A DNA stretch of 64,000 bases from Mixta mediterraneensis (GTDB lineage Bacteria; Pseudomonadota; Gammaproteobacteria; Enterobacterales; Enterobacteriaceae): NCBI RefSeq assembly GCF_014946725.1, contig NZ_JACFXY010000005.1, positions 124,001-188,000 of the forward strand, given 5' to 3'. A program made the position numbers and the translations under genes. A model generated the notes under the pieces. The model saw only the letters and a program-made list of their open reading frames with translations, was not told the origin of the DNA and did no database searches. Shown in pieces: positions 35,953-47,398 of the stretch (its first letter is position 1; each line of letters starts with the position of its first letter).

Positions 35953-37052
35953 CAGACCGACCCTCCGCGAGTAAAGCGGGCGCGTATTCGACGCATCGGT
36001 ATCGTGTCCCACAGGTTAAGCAGCACCGCCAACAGCAGGTAACTGATATTGACGACCCACATCCAGATAGCGGGATCGAGACGGCCTTTGGTGCCACTCG
36101 ATTTCAGCGAACTCTGCAGCAGGAAAAAAATCAGGTAAAGCAGCATCGCAGGCAGCATCGACAAAACGCGGCCCTGGCGTGGATTAACCACGCTGAGCGG
36201 CACCACCATCAGCGCCATGATCAATACCGACATCACCAGCGTGATGCGCCAGTGCAGCTCGGCGCGGAAGGCGGGCGTGTCATTATGGAACAGGCCGATA
36301 AAATCAGACTGCTCAGCAACGTTCGGATCGAGCGTCGCTTCTTTATAGCCGACAATCGCCTGATAATTATTAAAGTCGGTGATGCGGAAATCACGCAGCA
36401 GCGCCGTGCCTTCAAAGCGGGTGCCTTTATCCAGCGTAACCACCTGCGAGCCGTCTTTACGCTGCTCCATATGGCCGCTGTCGGCCAGCACTACCGATGG
36501 CCGTGCATTGCCCTTTGGACGTAGCTGCGCCAGGAACACATTGCCAAACTGGTTGCCTTTCACGTCTTCAATAAACAGCACCGCATTACCATCGCTGGAG
36601 GTCTGGAATTGCCCCGCAGCCAGTGCAGCGGCACCGGGGTTCGCTTTGGCGTTTTGCGTCACTTCATCCTGATAACGCGATGACCACGGCCCCAGCCAGA
36701 CAACGTTAATCGCCGCCACAATGGACGTCAGCAACATCAGCACCATCGCCGCTTTGACCAAAACAGCTTTACTCAGGCCGCAGGCGTGCATGACGGCAAT
36801 TTCACTTTCCGTGTAGAGCCGCCCCAGCGTCATTAAGATCGCCAGAAACAGACTCAAGGGCAGAATAAGTTGCGCCATTTCAGGCACACCAAGTCCTAAC
36901 AGGGTCAGAACGAGGCTTGTCGGAATGTCGCCATCCACCGCGGCTCCCAGTATCCTGACTAACTTCTGGCAAAAGAAGATTAATAACAGGATGAAGAGGA
37001 TAGCCAGCTGGCTTTTGAGCGTTTCCCGAACCAAATATCTAATAATGATCAC
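35952..37052 (-). CDS. lptF: LPS export permease subunit LptF
   Basis: 366 residues, as in E. coli, beginning MIIIRYLVRETLKSQLAIL. Six TM helices plus a periplasmic jellyroll; coupling helix region LYTESEIAVMHACGLSKAVL. Partner of LptG, with which it is translationally coupled. Divergent from pepA across a 268-base region that should hold both promoters; I see no distinctive operator in it. Confidence 0.95.
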   Translation of the reverse strand: MIIIRYLVRETLKSQLAILFILLLIFFCQKLVRILGAAVDGDIPTSLVLTLLGLGVPEMAQLILPLSLFLAILMTLGRLYTESEIAVMHACGLSKAVLVKAAMVLMLLTSIVAAINVVWLGPWSSRYQDEVTQNAKANPGAAALAAGQFQTSSDGNAVLFIEDVKGNQFGNVFLAQLRPKGNARPSVVLADSGHMEQRKDGSQVVTLDKGTRFEGTALLRDFRITDFNNYQAIVGYKEATLDPNVAEQSDFIGLFHNDTPAFRAELHWRITLVMSVLIMALMVVPLSVVNPRQGRVLSMLPAMLLYLIFFLLQSSLKSSGTKGRLDPAIWMWVVNISYLLLAVLLNLWDTIPMRRIRARFTRGGSV

Positions 37053-37320
37053 GCTTAATACGCCTGTGAAAACTTGTCTTTTTGCAGGAAAATCGCTAAT
37101 TTCAACGCTTATCAGCCATTTTTCTTCATCAATGGCCGTTACCGCAGCTAAAATTGTATGACAATTGCGTTTGGGTGGTGAAAAAACAACATCTTGTCAC
37201 CCTGATTCATTATGACCTCCAGTGGCTAAATGTCATGTTGCCACGATTAATAAACAGGTCAGGAACGGGCTACATTCTAGCGATAGCGGCGGCCGTTGTC
37301 TTTAAGATTCAGGAGAGTGC

Positions 37321-38832
37321 ATGGAGTTCAGTGTAAAAAGCGGAAGCCCGGAAAAACAACGCAGTGCTTGCATTGTCGTTGGCGTTTTCGAACCGCGCCG
37401 TCTGTCACCAATTGCCGAACAGCTGGATAAAATCAGCGATGGCTATATCAGCGCCCTGTTGCGTCGCGGCGAGCTGGAAGGAAAAGTGGGCCAGACCCTG
37501 CTGCTGCATCATGTACCTAATATCCTGTCTGAACGTATCCTGCTGATTGGCTGCGGTAAAGAGCGTGAACTGGACGAGCGCCAGTACAAGCAGATTATCC
37601 AAAAAACCATCAACACGCTGAATGATACCGGCTCGATGGAAGCGGTATGTTTCCTGACGGAGCTGCACGTGAAAGGGCGCAATACGTACTGGAAAGTGCG
37701 TCAGGCGGTGGAAACATCCAAAGAGGCCCTTTACAACTTCGATCAGCTGAAAAGTAATAAAGCCGAACCACGTCGCCCGCTGCGCAAACTGGTATTTAAC
37801 GTGCCAACGCGCCGTGAACTGACCAGCGGCGAACGTGCCATCCAGCATGGCTTAGCGGTTTCTGCAGGTGTTAAGGCCGCAAAAGATCTCAGTAATATGC
37901 CGCCAAATATTTGTAACGCTGCGTATCTGGCGTCGCAGGCTCGTCAGTTAGCCGATGCGTTCAGCAAAAATGTTACTACGCGCGTCATTGGCGAACAGCA
38001 GATGAAAGAGCTTGGCATGCATGCCTATCTGGCAGTCGGTGCCGGTTCGCAAAACGAATCGCTGATGTCGGTAATGGAATACAAAGGCAACCCCGATCCA
38101 GAAGCGCGCCCAATTGTGCTGGTCGGCAAAGGGCTGACGTTTGCCTCCGGCGGTATCTCCATCAACCCCGCCGACAGCATGGACGAAATGAAGTACGACA
38201 TGTGCGGCGCGGCATCGGTCTATGGCGTGATGCGTATGGTGGCGGAACTTAACCTGCCCCTGAACGTGGTTGGCGTGCTGGCTGGCTGTGAAAACATGCC
38301 AGATGGCCGCGCTATGCGTCCGGGTGATGTGCTCACCACCATGTCTGGTCAAACCGTTGAAGTATTAAATACCGATGCGGAAGGCCGTTTGGTGCTGTGC
38401 GATACGCTGACCTACGTTGAACGTTTCGAACCGGAAGTGGTTATTGACGTCGCGACGCTGACCGGCGCCTGCGTGATTGCGCTGGGCCACCACGTTAGTG
38501 GTTTGCTGTCGAATCACAATCCGCTGGCACACGAGCTGATTAGTGCATCTGAGCAATCCGGGGACCGCGCATGGCGTCTGCCGATGGCCGATGAGTATCA
38601 GGAGCAACTGGAGTCTAACTTCGCCGATATGGCAAACATTGGTGGACGTCCCGGCGGCGCAATTACGGCGGCTTGCTTCCTGGCGCGCTTTGCGCGCAAA
38701 TATAACTGGGCGCATCTCGACATTGCCGGCACCGCGTGGCGTTCCGGTAAAGCCAAAGGCGCAACCGGCCGCCCAGTCCCGATGCTGTCTCAGTTCCTGC
38801 TGAATCGCGCTGGGTTTAATGGCGACGACTGA
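37321..38832 (+). CDS. pepA: Leucyl aminopeptidase A (XerA)
   Basis: 503 residues, the same length as E. coli PepA. The M17 signature [10 protein letters not shown] lies near residue 351; the metal-binding Asp/Glu residues and the catalytic Lys region ([14 protein letters not shown]) are present. Manganese-dependent hexameric aminopeptidase; in E. coli it also binds DNA, in XerCD cer recombination and as a regulator of carAB. AGGAG ribosome site before the ATG. Confidence 0.96.
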   Translation: MEFSVKSGSPEKQRSACIVVGVFEPRRLSPIAEQLDKISDGYISALLRRGELEGKVGQTLLLHHVPNILSERILLIGCGKERELDERQYKQIIQKTINTLNDTGSMEAVCFLTELHVKGRNTYWKVRQAVETSKEALYNFDQLKSNKAEPRRPLRKLVFNVPTRRELTSGERAIQHGLAVSAGVKAAKDLSNMPPNICNAAYLASQARQLADAFSKNVTTRVIGEQQMKELGMHAYLAVGAGSQNESLMSVMEYKGNPDPEARPIVLVGKGLTFASGGISINPADSMDEMKYDMCGAASVYGVMRMVAELNLPLNVVGVLAGCENMPDGRAMRPGDVLTTMSGQTVEVLNTDAEGRLVLCDTLTYVERFEPEVVIDVATLTGACVIALGHHVSGLLSNHNPLAHELISASEQSGDRAWRLPMADEYQEQLESNFADMANIGGRPGGAITAACFLARFARKYNWAHLDIAGTAWRSGKAKGATGRPVPMLSQFLLNRAGFNGDD

Positions 38833-38854
38833 TCGCCAAATCAATTCTGAAAGC

Positions 38855-38880
38855 AAGGGCGGACACCATCCGCCCTTTAT
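38855..38880 (+). terminator. Hairpin after pepA
   Basis: AAGGGCGGA at 38855-38863 pairs with TCCGCCCTT at 38869-38877, followed by a short T-rich run. Probably a weak terminator; holC-valS may be partly transcribed through it. Confidence 0.55.
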
Positions 38881-38898
38881 CTTCTGACAGGCATTCCG

Positions 38899-39357
38899 AT
38901 GAAAAACGCAACCTTCTACGTGATGGAAACCGATGCATCAAGCGACGGCCTGAGCGCCATCGAAGCGCTGGCGTGCGATCTGGCGGAAACGCGCTGGCGG
39001 GCGGGTAAACGGGTACTTATTGCCTGTGAAGATGAGCAGCAAGCCATTCGTCTCGACGAAGCGTTGTGGCAACGACCGGCAAACGCCTTCGTACCGCATA
39101 ATCTTGCCGGTGAAGGCCCACGCTACGGCGCACCGGTTGAACTGGCCTGGCCACAGCGTCGCGGCAATTCGCCTCGCGATCTGTTAATTAGCCTGCTGCC
39201 ACAGTTCGCAGATTTTGCTACTGCTTTCCATGAAGTGGTAGACTTCGTTCCTTACGAAGAATCTCTCAAACAGCTGGCGCGCGACCGCTACAAAGCGTAT
39301 CGCAGCGTTGGGTTCCAATTGAATACGGCAACGCCGCCTCAGCCGCAAACGACATAG
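38899..39357 (+). CDS. holC: DNA polymerase III chi subunit HolC
   Basis: 152 residues (E. coli 147), starting [20 protein letters not shown]. Conserved [22 protein letters not shown] and [11 protein letters not shown] segments mark chi, which connects the clamp-loader psi subunit to SSB. It lies 5 bases before valS; this holC-valS linkage is the conserved enterobacterial order. Confidence 0.95.
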   Translation: MKNATFYVMETDASSDGLSAIEALACDLAETRWRAGKRVLIACEDEQQAIRLDEALWQRPANAFVPHNLAGEGPRYGAPVELAWPQRRGNSPRDLLISLLPQFADFATAFHEVVDFVPYEESLKQLARDRYKAYRSVGFQLNTATPPQPQTT

Positions 39358-39362
39358 CAGAA

Positions 39363-42218
39363 ATGGAAAAGACATATAACCCGCAAGATATTGAGCAGCC
39401 GCTTTACGAGCATTGGGAAAAGCAGGGCTACTTCAAACCAAATGGCGACACCAGCCAGGAAAGCTTTTGCATTATGATCCCGCCGCCGAACGTCACCGGT
39501 AGCTTGCATATGGGTCACGCTTTCCAGCAAACCATCATGGATACCATGATTCGCTACCAGCGCATGCAGGGTAAAAATACCCTGTGGCAGGCCGGTACTG
39601 ACCACGCGGGCATCGCCACGCAAATGGTGGTTGAACGCAAGATTGCGGCTGAAGAAGGCAAATCCCGTCAGGATTATGGTCGTGAAGCCTTCATCGACAA
39701 AATCTGGCAGTGGAAAGCCGAATCAGGCGGCACTATCACCCGTCAAATGCGCCGCCTTGGCAATTCTGTTGACTGGGAACGCGAGCGTTTTACGATGGAC
39801 GACGGTCTGTCTAATGCGGTGAAAGAAGTTTTTGTTCGCCTGTATAAGGAGAACCTGATTTACCGTGGCAAACGCCTGGTAAACTGGGATCCAAAACTGC
39901 GCACCGCGATTTCTGACCTCGAAGTGGAAAACCGCGAAAGCAAAGGCTCCATGTGGCATATCCACTATCCGCTGGCGAAGGGTGCCAAAACCGCCGATGG
40001 CAAAGATTATCTGGTGGTGGCCACTACCCGTCCAGAAACGCTGCTGGGTGATACCGGCGTTGCGGTTAACCCGGAAGATCCGCGTTATAAAGATCTGATC
40101 GGCCACTATGTCATGCTACCGCTGGTCAATCGTCTGATCCCAATCGTTGGCGATGAACACGCCGACATGGAAAAAGGCACCGGTTGTGTGAAGATCACCC
40201 CTGCGCATGATTTCAACGACTACGAAGTCGGTCGTCGTCATCAGTTGCCGATGGTTAATATCCTGACTTTCGATGGTGATATTCGCGAACGCGCCCAGGT
40301 TTATAACACCAATGGTGAAGACAGCGATGCCTGTTCCGACGAGATCCCGGCACAGTTCCAGAAAATGGAGCGTTTCGCTGCACGTAAAGCGATCGTGGCG
40401 GCTGTTGACGAACTTGGCTTACTGGAAGAGATCAAACCACACGATCTGACCGTGCCTTATGGCGATCGTGGCGGCGTAGTGATCGAACCCATGCTGACCG
40501 ATCAGTGGTACGTGCGCACTGCCCCGCTGGCTAAAGTTGCTGTAGAAGCGGTTGAAAACGGCGACATTCAGTTTGTGCCGAAGCAGTATGAAAACATGTA
40601 TTTCTCCTGGATGCGTGACATTCAGGACTGGTGTATTTCACGTCAGCTCTGGTGGGGACATCGCATTCCGGCATGGTATGACAACGACGGTAATGTCTAC
40701 GTTGGCCGCACCGAAGCTGAAGTGCGCAGCGAAAACAACCTGGCCGCCGATGTGGCGCTACGCCAGGATGATGACGTGCTGGATACCTGGTTCTCGTCTG
40801 GTTTGTGGACTTTCTCTACGCTGGGCTGGCCAGAAAACACCGAAGCGCTACGCACCTTCCATCCAACCAGCGTGCTGGTCAGCGGCTTCGACATCATCTT
40901 CTTCTGGCTTGCCCGCATGATCATGCTGACCATGCATTTCATCAAAGATGAAAACGGCAAGCCGCAGGTGCCATTTAAAACGGTTTATATGACCGGTTTG
41001 ATCCGCGATGAAGAAGGCCAGAAAATGTCAAAATCCAAGGGCAACGTGATTGACCCGCTGGATATGGTTGACGGCATTTCGCTGGAGTCGCTGCTGGAAA
41101 AACGTACCGGCAACATGATGCAGCCGCAGCTGGCTGAAAAAATTCGCAAGCGCACCGAGAAACAATTTCCGAACGGCATCGAGCCTTCTGGCACCGATGC
41201 GTTGCGCTTCACGCTGGCTGCGCTGGCTTCTACTGGTCGTGACATCAACTGGGACATGAAGCGCCTTGAAGGCTATCGCAACTTCTGTAACAAGCTGTGG
41301 AACGCCAGCCGCTTTGTGCTGATGAACACTGAAGATCAGGATTGTGGTCAGAATGGCGGCGAAATGACGTTATCGCTGGCCGATCGCTGGATCCTCACCG
41401 AGTTCAATAGCACGATCAAAGCTTATCGTGATGCGCTGGACAGCTACCGTTTTGATATTGCCGCGAACCTGCTGTATGACTTCACCTGGAACCAGTTCTG
41501 TGACTGGTATCTGGAGTTGACCAAGCCGGTAATGAGCAACGGTAACGAAGCTGAGCTGCGTGGCACCCGACATACGCTGGTGCATGTACTGGAAGCACTG
41601 CTGCGCCTGGCGCACCCCATTATCCCTTTCATCACCGAAACCATCTGGCAGCGGGTGAAAGTGCTAAAAAACATCAGTGATGACACCATCATGCTGCAAC
41701 CTTTCCCGCAGTTTGACGCGGCGAAAGAAGATGCTGAAGCCAAAGCGGACATTGAATGGATGAAGCAGGCGATTATCGCGGTGCGTAATATCCGGGCCGA
41801 GATGAACATTGCGCCGAGCAAGCTGCTGGATGTGCTGCTGCGTGATTGCTTGGCAGCGGCGCTGCGTCGGGTTGAAGTTAACCGCAACTTCCTGTCGCGC
41901 CTGGCGCGTCTGGCAAGTTTAACGGTGCTACCGGCTGGCGAGAAAGGCCCCGTGTCCGTGACCAAAATCATTGAAGGCGCTGAGCTGCTGATCCCTATGG
42001 CTGACCTGGTTGATAAAACCGCGGAGCTGGAACGTCTGGCGAAAGAGCTGGTTAAGCTTGAGGTGGAAATTGATAAGATTCAGGTCAAGCTGGCTAACGA
42101 GAGCTTTGTTTCTCGCGCCCCGCAAGCAGTGGTAGTGAAAGAACGCGAGCGTATGGCCGAGCTGGAACAATCAAAAGCAAAACTGATTGAACAACAGGCC
42201 GTGATCGCGGCATTGTAA
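39363..42218 (+). CDS. valS: Valyl-tRNA synthetase
   Basis: 951 residues, same as E. coli. Class I signatures: HMGH at residues 49-52 after PPNVTGSL and KMSKSKGN in the second half of the catalytic domain. The editing (CP1) domain lies between them, and the C-terminal coiled coil ([20 protein letters not shown]) is present. Charges tRNA-Val and edits threonine. A terminator follows. Confidence 0.97.
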   Translation: MEKTYNPQDIEQPLYEHWEKQGYFKPNGDTSQESFCIMIPPPNVTGSLHMGHAFQQTIMDTMIRYQRMQGKNTLWQAGTDHAGIATQMVVERKIAAEEGKSRQDYGREAFIDKIWQWKAESGGTITRQMRRLGNSVDWERERFTMDDGLSNAVKEVFVRLYKENLIYRGKRLVNWDPKLRTAISDLEVENRESKGSMWHIHYPLAKGAKTADGKDYLVVATTRPETLLGDTGVAVNPEDPRYKDLIGHYVMLPLVNRLIPIVGDEHADMEKGTGCVKITPAHDFNDYEVGRRHQLPMVNILTFDGDIRERAQVYNTNGEDSDACSDEIPAQFQKMERFAARKAIVAAVDELGLLEEIKPHDLTVPYGDRGGVVIEPMLTDQWYVRTAPLAKVAVEAVENGDIQFVPKQYENMYFSWMRDIQDWCISRQLWWGHRIPAWYDNDGNVYVGRTEAEVRSENNLAADVALRQDDDVLDTWFSSGLWTFSTLGWPENTEALRTFHPTSVLVSGFDIIFFWLARMIMLTMHFIKDENGKPQVPFKTVYMTGLIRDEEGQKMSKSKGNVIDPLDMVDGISLESLLEKRTGNMMQPQLAEKIRKRTEKQFPNGIEPSGTDALRFTLAALASTGRDINWDMKRLEGYRNFCNKLWNASRFVLMNTEDQDCGQNGGEMTLSLADRWILTEFNSTIKAYRDALDSYRFDIAANLLYDFTWNQFCDWYLELTKPVMSNGNEAELRGTRHTLVHVLEALLRLAHPIIPFITETIWQRVKVLKNISDDTIMLQPFPQFDAAKEDAEAKADIEWMKQAIIAVRNIRAEMNIAPSKLLDVLLRDCLAAALRRVEVNRNFLSRLARLASLTVLPAGEKGPVSVTKIIEGAELLIPMADLVDKTAELERLAKELVKLEVEIDKIQVKLANESFVSRAPQAVVVKERERMAELEQSKAKLIEQQAVIAAL

Positions 42219-42245
42219 CAGTCTTAGTCTGACAGCTTAATTAAC

Positions 42246-42269
42246 AAGCCGGGCTAGCCCGGCTTTTTT
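42246..42269 (+). terminator. Rho-independent terminator of holC-valS
   Basis: AAGCCGGGC TA GCCCGGCTT followed by TTTT: a GC-rich perfect stem with a U-run. It immediately precedes and overlaps the most upstream possible yjgM start, which argues against that start. Confidence 0.9.
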
Positions 42270-42299
42270 ATGTATTTCGCACTGGATTCAGAAGAGATG

Positions 42300-42806
42300 A
42301 TGACCTCCAACGCAACGCGACTTGATCTTCAGGTACGTCCAATTATGGCCGTCGATAATCCGCATATCGCTCAGGTGATCCGTGATGTATCTGCTGAGTT
42401 CGGCCTGACTGCCGACAAAGGGTATACCGTTTCCGATCCCGATCTTGATCGGTTATTTGAAGTTTACAGCGCCAAAGACAGCGCCTACTGGATCGTCGAA
42501 CATCAGGGTAAAGTGATGGGCGGTGGCGGCGTGGCGGCTCTGTCCTGTAGCGCGCCAGATATTTGTGAACTGCAGAAGATGTATTTCCTGCCGGAAGTGC
42601 GCGGTTTGGGTTTAGCGCGTAAACTGGCGGTCTGCGCCATGGAACATGCGCGTCAGCGCGGCTTTCGTCGCTGCTATCTCGAAACCACCGCCAGCCTGAC
42701 ACGGGCGATTAAATTATATGAATCACTGGGCTTTGAGCTGATTGATACGGCTATGGGCTGCACCGGTCATGTCGATTGCGAAGTCCGGATGTTAAAAGTG
42801 CTGTGA
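42300..42806 (+). CDS. yjgM: GNAT-family N-acetyltransferase YjgM
   Basis: 168 residues from the ATG at 42300 (ATG 42297 also possible; the in-frame ATG at 42270 lies in the terminator tail). GNAT core with the acetyl-CoA loop [10 protein letters not shown] and the QKMYFLP strand before it; E. coli YjgM has the same [14 protein letters not shown]-terminus. The acceptor substrate is not established from sequence. Confidence 0.88.
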   Translation: MTSNATRLDLQVRPIMAVDNPHIAQVIRDVSAEFGLTADKGYTVSDPDLDRLFEVYSAKDSAYWIVEHQGKVMGGGGVAALSCSAPDICELQKMYFLPEVRGLGLARKLAVCAMEHARQRGFRRCYLETTASLTRAIKLYESLGFELIDTAMGCTGHVDCEVRMLKVL

Positions 42807-42808
42807 TG

Positions 42809-42839
42809 TTTTTCCTCACCGGTTTTCAGGTGAGGAAAA
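42809..42839. terminator. Hairpin between yjgM and miaE
   Basis: TTTTTCCTCACC at 42809-42820 pairs with GGTGAGGAAAA at 42829-42839 in the gap between convergent genes. Strong stem without a following U-run on either strand. Confidence 0.55.
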
Positions 42840-42843
42840 GGAC

Positions 42844-43605
42844 TCAGAATGCGGGTACGCCGCTATGAAAACGCAGCTCGCTGTCTGGCTCGCTGATTAA
42901 CCGCCCTTCCGTTGCGCCAATCGCCTGTACTCTTGGCGCAATGTCTGTCGGTGAAATTTGCGCTGCCAGCGTCAGGTAATCCTGATAATGACGCGCTTCC
43001 GAGCGCAGTAGTGAGATATAGAACTTCTCCAGCTCACTATCCAGATAAGGCGCTAAGCTAGCGAAACGTTCGCAGGATCGCGCTTCGATATACGCGCCAC
43101 AGATCAACTTATCCACCAGCGTATCCGGCTCGTGTGTGGTCACTTCACGCAGCAATGATCTGGCATAGCGGCTTGACGTTATTTTCTGATAAACCAGCCC
43201 GCGCGTCTGCATAATTTCCCAAACCTGATAAAAGTGATGCAGCTCTTCTTTGATCAGCAGCACCATTTTTTCAACCAGTTCGTCCGTCCATGGCAATGCA
43301 TTGCGAACAATAATGCTTTTCGACAGATTTTTGTGGGCATTGATAAAGTCGCTGTCGTCCTCCTCCCGGAAGATAAAATCTTCATAAGGCTTCAGCCAGG
43401 CGCGAATAGCTTCACCACTCGGCTGGTCAGCCACATATTTACGAATTAGCCAAACCGCAGTCTGCGCCGCTTTAAGTTCGCATACCAGATGGTCGGTCAG
43501 TAACAGCGTCAGGTTCTCCGGCTTGCGCGCTTCGTCAATCCAGGCTTGTGGCGTGCGGCAGTGGAGAAACTGGTAAACAGGTTCAAGTAAAAGTGCGTAG
43601 TTCAT
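42844..43605 (-). CDS. miaE: tRNA-(ms2io6A37) hydroxylase MiaE
   Basis: ATG 43605 gives 253 residues starting MNYALLLEPV, matching Salmonella MiaE; the upstream TTG extension is rejected. Four-helix di-iron protein: EELHHFYQ and EARSCERF with the later RSEARHYQDY supply the Glu and His ligands. It hydroxylates the isopentenyl group at A37 of tRNAs reading U-starting codons, using oxygen. The gene is absent from E. coli K-12 but present in many other Enterobacterales. Confidence 0.93.
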   Translation of the reverse strand: MNYALLLEPVYQFLHCRTPQAWIDEARKPENLTLLLTDHLVCELKAAQTAVWLIRKYVADQPSGEAIRAWLKPYEDFIFREEDDSDFINAHKNLSKSIIVRNALPWTDELVEKMVLLIKEELHHFYQVWEIMQTRGLVYQKITSSRYARSLLREVTTHEPDTLVDKLICGAYIEARSCERFASLAPYLDSELEKFYISLLRSEARHYQDYLTLAAQISPTDIAPRVQAIGATEGRLISEPDSELRFHSGVPAF

Positions 43606-43659
43606 CGAATCAAAACGTGGTAGCAAAGAGGAAGGCGGAGCAGCTCCGCCCTTTAGAAA

Positions 43660-44079
43660 TTAATGGCGAATACCGGTATCTTCATCGTCGTCGATAGCTT
43701 CGTCATCGTCCTCATCTTCAGCATCGGGATCTTCGAAATACGTGCCCCAACCGTCATAATCAACGTTGTATTTACCCACCAGATTGACCAGTTGCTCAAC
43801 CTGCGCGTCGATCAACTCTGGGTTCAACGCGGCTTCGCTGAGAATATCCACGCACATCACCGTGGTGCCATCCTCCAGTTCTAATTCTTCCGGCTCGGTC
43901 ACTTCGTAGCCCAGCTTGAAAGCGTCAACGGCCGCTTTCTCCAGCGAGTCAAAGTTGTTGCACGAGAGATGGTGCTCAATGGTATAGAGCGCGTCGGGAT
44001 CGCTGCCATCCTCCAGCAGCTCTTCAATGATCAGGCGCGTCTCTTCACGCTGCTCTTCCAACAATTCTTCATATGCCAT
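43660..44079 (-). CDS. rraB: RNase E inhibitor RraB
   Basis: ATG 44079 follows GAGGAC and gives 139 residues. [20 protein letters not shown] and [12 protein letters not shown] are almost identical to E. coli RraB. The C-terminal tail is very acidic ([16 protein letters not shown]). RraB binds the C-terminal part of RNase E and changes which transcripts are cut. Divergent from argI. Confidence 0.95.
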   Translation of the reverse strand: MAYEELLEEQREETRLIIEELLEDGSDPDALYTIEHHLSCNNFDSLEKAAVDAFKLGYEVTEPEELELEDGTTVMCVDILSEAALNPELIDAQVEQLVNLVGKYNVDYDGWGTYFEDPDAEDEDDDEAIDDDEDTGIRH

Positions 44080-44173
44080 GGCGATGTCCTCTCTGAGTTC
44101 GGCAATAAACAATTATTTTCCCACACTGCCCGGCGCGCCACTACACAAAACGAAAAGTTTATTCACGCCGGGG

Positions 44174-44217
44174 TTGAAAATGCATATTCATACGGTTAGA
44201 TTGAATTTTAATTCATT
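44174..44217 (+). promoter_or_regulatory. argI promoter with two ARG boxes
   Basis: Two ArgR half-site pairs stand next to each other: TGCATATTCA around 44181-44190 (imperfect) and TTGAATTTTAATTCATT at 44201-44217, which fits the consensus TGAATwwwwATTCA. A TTGAAA...TTAGAT promoter overlaps them. ArgR-arginine repression of argI is expected. Confidence 0.8.
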
Positions 44218-44241
44218 TAGACTGGTTACATGGAGCGCTGT

Positions 44242-45249
44242 ATGAGTCAGCTTTATCAACGCCATTTCCTCAGGCTGTTGGATTTTTCCCCCGCCGAAAT
44301 TGATTATTTGCTTACCCTTTCCGCTGAATTAAAAAGCGCTAAAAAAAGTGCGTGCGAAACGCAGTATCTGAAAGGCAAAAACATTGCGCTCATCTTCGAA
44401 AAAGACTCAACCCGTACCCGATGCTCTTTCGAAGTTGCCGCTTACGATCAGGGTGCTAACGTGACCTATCTCGGCCCAAGCGGCAGCCAGATTGGGCATA
44501 AAGAGTCGATGAAAGCCACCGCGCGCGTGCTGGGCCGGATGTATGACGGCATTCAGTATCGTGGATACGGCCAGCAACTGGTTGAGACACTGGCAGAATA
44601 CGCCGGCGTGCCGGTGTGGAACGGCTTAACCACCGAGTTTCACCCCACGCAATTACTTGCTGATTTACTGACGATGCAGGAACATCTGCCCGGGAAAAAG
44701 CGCAGTGAGATGACGCTGGTGTATGTTGGCGATGCACGCAATAACATGGGCAATACGATGCTGGAAGCGGCAGCGCTGACGGGGTTAGATCTGCGTTTAG
44801 TAGCGCCGAAAGGCTGCTGGCCGCAAGACGAGCTGGTGGCGCACTGCCGTCAGCTAGCCCAGCAAACCGGTGGCAAAATCACACTAACCGAAAATATTGC
44901 CGAAGGCGTGCAGGGCGCGGACTTTATCTATACCGATGTGTGGGTATCAATGGGGGAAGCCAAAGCGGTGTGGGAAGAGCGTATCGCTCTGCTGCGCGGT
45001 TACCAGGTCAACAGCGAGATGCTGGCGCTGACCGGCAATCCACAGGTTAAATTCCTGCATTGCCTGCCCGCTTTCCATGATGATCAAACCACGCTGGGCC
45101 GCCAGATGGCGGAGCAATACGGTTTGCATAACGGTATGGAAGTCAGCAATGAGGTGTTTGAATCAGCGCACAGCCTCGTTTTTGATCAGGCGGAAAACCG
45201 TATGCATACCATTAAAGCGGTGATGGTGGCGACACTCGGTCAGCGCTGA
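44242..45249 (+). CDS. argI: Ornithine carbamoyltransferase
   Basis: ATG 44242 behind GGAGCG is chosen over the ATG four codons earlier; 335 residues. Carbamoyl-phosphate loop [20 protein letters not shown], and the ornithine-binding [10 protein letters not shown] motif. Converts ornithine and carbamoyl phosphate to citrulline in arginine synthesis. It lies next to pyrB as in E. coli; the two paralogues compete for carbamoyl phosphate. Confidence 0.96.
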   Translation: MSQLYQRHFLRLLDFSPAEIDYLLTLSAELKSAKKSACETQYLKGKNIALIFEKDSTRTRCSFEVAAYDQGANVTYLGPSGSQIGHKESMKATARVLGRMYDGIQYRGYGQQLVETLAEYAGVPVWNGLTTEFHPTQLLADLLTMQEHLPGKKRSEMTLVYVGDARNNMGNTMLEAAALTGLDLRLVAPKGCWPQDELVAHCRQLAQQTGGKITLTENIAEGVQGADFIYTDVWVSMGEAKAVWEERIALLRGYQVNSEMLALTGNPQVKFLHCLPAFHDDQTTLGRQMAEQYGLHNGMEVSNEVFESAHSLVFDQAENRMHTIKAVMVATLGQR

Positions 45250-45289
45250 TTAGCGGCAAGCAAACGTTTTCGTTGGGTGTGATTTACCC

Positions 45290-45317
45290 TTGAAGCAAAT
45301 CACTGATGGCGTATAAT
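45290..45317 (+). promoter_or_regulatory. pyrBI promoter
   Basis: TTGAAG at 45290-45295 and TATAAT at 45312-45317 with 16 bases between them, directly upstream of the leader peptide. Confidence 0.75.
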
Positions 45318-45341
45318 GCGCCACAATTTGCCGGAGGAAAC

Positions 45342-45467
45342 ATGCAACAGTGCAGCGGACAATTTAACGCGCCATTTCGCCTGACAGCAGGCGACGCATC
45401 TGTTTCTTTCCGTCATCGACCCGATCTTAAAAAAGCCCCTTCAGCAGGGGCTTTTTTTTGTCCGTAA
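45342..45467 (+). CDS. pyrL: pyrBI operon leader peptide
   Basis: A 41-residue leader (MQQCSGQFNAPFRLTAGDAS...) behind a GGAGG ribosome site, similar in place and length to the 44-residue E. coli PyrL. The reading frame runs across the attenuator hairpin, so a ribosome closely following RNA polymerase prevents the hairpin when UTP is low. Confidence 0.85.
   Translation: MQQCSGQFNAPFRLTAGDASVSFRHRPDLKKAPSAGAFFCP
45429..45459 (+). terminator. pyrBI attenuator
   Basis: AAAAAGCCCCT and AGGGGCTTTT form a stem with eight T after GGGGC, located inside pyrL. UTP-sensitive attenuation of pyrBI works through this kind of terminator. Confidence 0.9.
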
Positions 45468-45491
45468 TCCGGCAGCGCAGAGGAGAGAGTT

Positions 45492-46427
45492 ATGGCTAAC
45501 CCGCTATATCGCAAACACATTATTTCAATCAACGATCTCAGTCGCGACGAGCTGGAACGGGTGCTGCATACCGCTGCACAGCTCAAAGCTCATCCGCAGC
45601 CGGAACTGTTGAAGCACAACGTCATCGCCAGCTGCTTCTTTGAAGCCTCAACACGTACTCGCCTGTCATTTGAAACCGCTATCCATCGTCTTGGCGCCTC
45701 AGTCGTCGGTTTTGCTGACGGCAGTAATACCTCGCTGGGCAAAAAAGGCGAAACGCTGGCAGATACCATTTCCGTAATAAGCACTTATGTTGATGCAATT
45801 GTGATGCGTCATCCGCAGGAGGGCGCGGCGCGTCTGGCAACGGAATTCGCCGGTGGTATCCCAATTCTGAATGCGGGCGATGGCGCGAATCAGCATCCGA
45901 CACAAACCCTGCTCGATCTGTTCACTATCCGCGAAACCCAAAGCCGCCTCGACAATCTCAATATAGCAATGGTCGGCGACCTGAAATATGGCCGCACCGT
46001 GCATTCGCTGACGCAAGCGCTGGCTAAGTTTGATGGCAACCGTTTCTTCTTTATCGCCCCCGATGCGCTGGCAATGCCGGGTTACATCACCGACATGCTG
46101 GATGAGCAAAATATTGCCTGGTCGCGTCACGACAGTTTTGAAGAGGTGATGCCAGAGCTGGATATTCTTTACATGACGCGCGTGCAGAAAGAGCGTCTCG
46201 ATCCCTCTGAGTATGCCAACGTCAAAGCGCAATTTATCCTGCGCGCGGCTGATTTAGCCGGTGCGCGCGACAACATGAAAGTGCTGCATCCACTGCCGCG
46301 CATCGATGAAATTACCACCGATGTGGATAAAACGCCCTATGCCTGGTATTTCCAACAGGCCGGCAACGGCATTTACGCACGTCAGGCCCTGCTGGCATTG
46401 GTACTCAACAGCGAACTCGCCCTGTAA
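45492..46427 (+). CDS. pyrB: Aspartate carbamoyltransferase catalytic chain
   Basis: 311 residues as in E. coli. Carbamoyl-phosphate loop [11 protein letters not shown], the [15 protein letters not shown] motif and the aspartate-site HPLPRIDEI. First committed step of pyrimidine synthesis; acts as a dodecamer with PyrI. AGGAGAG ribosome site. Confidence 0.97.
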   Translation: MANPLYRKHIISINDLSRDELERVLHTAAQLKAHPQPELLKHNVIASCFFEASTRTRLSFETAIHRLGASVVGFADGSNTSLGKKGETLADTISVISTYVDAIVMRHPQEGAARLATEFAGGIPILNAGDGANQHPTQTLLDLFTIRETQSRLDNLNIAMVGDLKYGRTVHSLTQALAKFDGNRFFFIAPDALAMPGYITDMLDEQNIAWSRHDSFEEVMPELDILYMTRVQKERLDPSEYANVKAQFILRAADLAGARDNMKVLHPLPRIDEITTDVDKTPYAWYFQQAGNGIYARQALLALVLNSELAL

Positions 46428-46439
46428 GGAGAAAACCGC

Positions 46440-46904
46440 ATGACTCACGACAATAAATTGCAGGTCGAAGCGATTAAACGCGGCACGGTAATCGACCATA
46501 TCCCGGCTCAGGTCGGCTTTAAGCTGCTGTCACTGTTCCGCCTGACCGAAACCGATCAGCGCATTACTATCGGCCTGAATCTGCCTTCGGGTGAAATGGG
46601 ACGCAAGGATCTGATCAAAATCGAGAACACCTTTCTTACTGATGATCAGATCAATCAGCTGGCGGTTTACGCGCCGCATGCCACGGTTAACCGCATTGAT
46701 GAATATGAAGTGGTGGCAAAAATTGCGCCAGCCTTACCAGATCGTATCGAACGCGTGCTGACCTGCCCCAACAGCAACTGCATCAGCCGCAGCGAGCCGG
46801 TGTTCTCCAGTTTCGCCGTAAAAAATCGCGCTAATGATGTCTATCTGAAGTGCAAATACTGCGAGAAAGAGTTCGCTCGCCATGTGGTGCTGGGTCACTG
46901 GTAA
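46440..46904 (+). CDS. pyrI: Aspartate carbamoyltransferase regulatory chain
   Basis: 154 residues with the zinc ligands Cys109, Cys114, Cys138 and Cys141 and the nucleotide-binding N-terminal domain. Confers CTP inhibition and ATP activation on PyrB. Starts 12 bases after pyrB. Confidence 0.97.
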   Translation: MTHDNKLQVEAIKRGTVIDHIPAQVGFKLLSLFRLTETDQRITIGLNLPSGEMGRKDLIKIENTFLTDDQINQLAVYAPHATVNRIDEYEVVAKIAPALPDRIERVLTCPNSNCISRSEPVFSSFAVKNRANDVYLKCKYCEKEFARHVVLGHW

Positions 46905-46974
46905 TCAGTTTCCTCGTCTCTATAATGAAACCGTCGCGGCGCTAAGCCGCTTTGCACAAAAACCAGGAGCAATA

Positions 46975-47361
46975 ATGTCTCGCGAAATCAGTACGGAAAA
47001 AGCCCCCGCCGCAATCGGTCCTTATGTTCAGGGCGTTGATCTTGGCAGCATGATCATCACCTCGGGTCAGATTCCCGTCGATCCGGCGACCGGTGCCGTC
47101 GCAGACGACGTGTCAGCACAGGCGCGTCAGTCGCTGGAAAACGTAAAAGCGATTGTAGAAGCGGCAGGCTTAAATGTTGGCGACATTGTGAAAACCACGG
47201 TATTTGTAAAAGATCTGAACGATTTTGCAACCGTGAACGCCACCTATGAAGCGTTTTTCACCGAGCATAACGCCAGTTTCCCGGCCCGTTCCTGCGTTGA
47301 AGTGGCGCGCCTGCCAAAAGATGTGAAGATTGAAATCGAGGCGATTGCAGTACGTCGCTGA
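46975..47361 (+). CDS. ridA: Enamine/imine deaminase RidA (YjgF)
   Basis: ATG 46975, behind CAGGAG, gives 128 residues. The signature SFPARSCVEVARLPKDVKIE holds the active-site Arg. Hydrolyses reactive 2-aminoacrylate from PLP enzymes. The position after pyrI is conserved in enterobacteria. Confidence 0.96.
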   Translation: MSREISTEKAPAAIGPYVQGVDLGSMIITSGQIPVDPATGAVADDVSAQARQSLENVKAIVEAAGLNVGDIVKTTVFVKDLNDFATVNATYEAFFTEHNASFPARSCVEVARLPKDVKIEIEAIAVRR

Positions 47362-47367
47362 TGAGAC

Positions 47368-47394
47368 TTGCCCTCCTGTTATCGGTGAGGGCAA
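47368..47394. terminator. Hairpin between ridA and lplT
   Basis: TTGCCCTC at 47368-47375 pairs with GAGGGCAA at 47387-47394 between convergent genes; likely bidirectional. Confidence 0.55.
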
Positions 47395-47398
47395 AGCA

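Noticed and set aside
42270..42299. N-terminal extension of YjgM from the ATG at 42270
   Set aside because: The start is in the valS terminator tail with no ribosome site, and the extra ten residues are not in E. coli YjgM.
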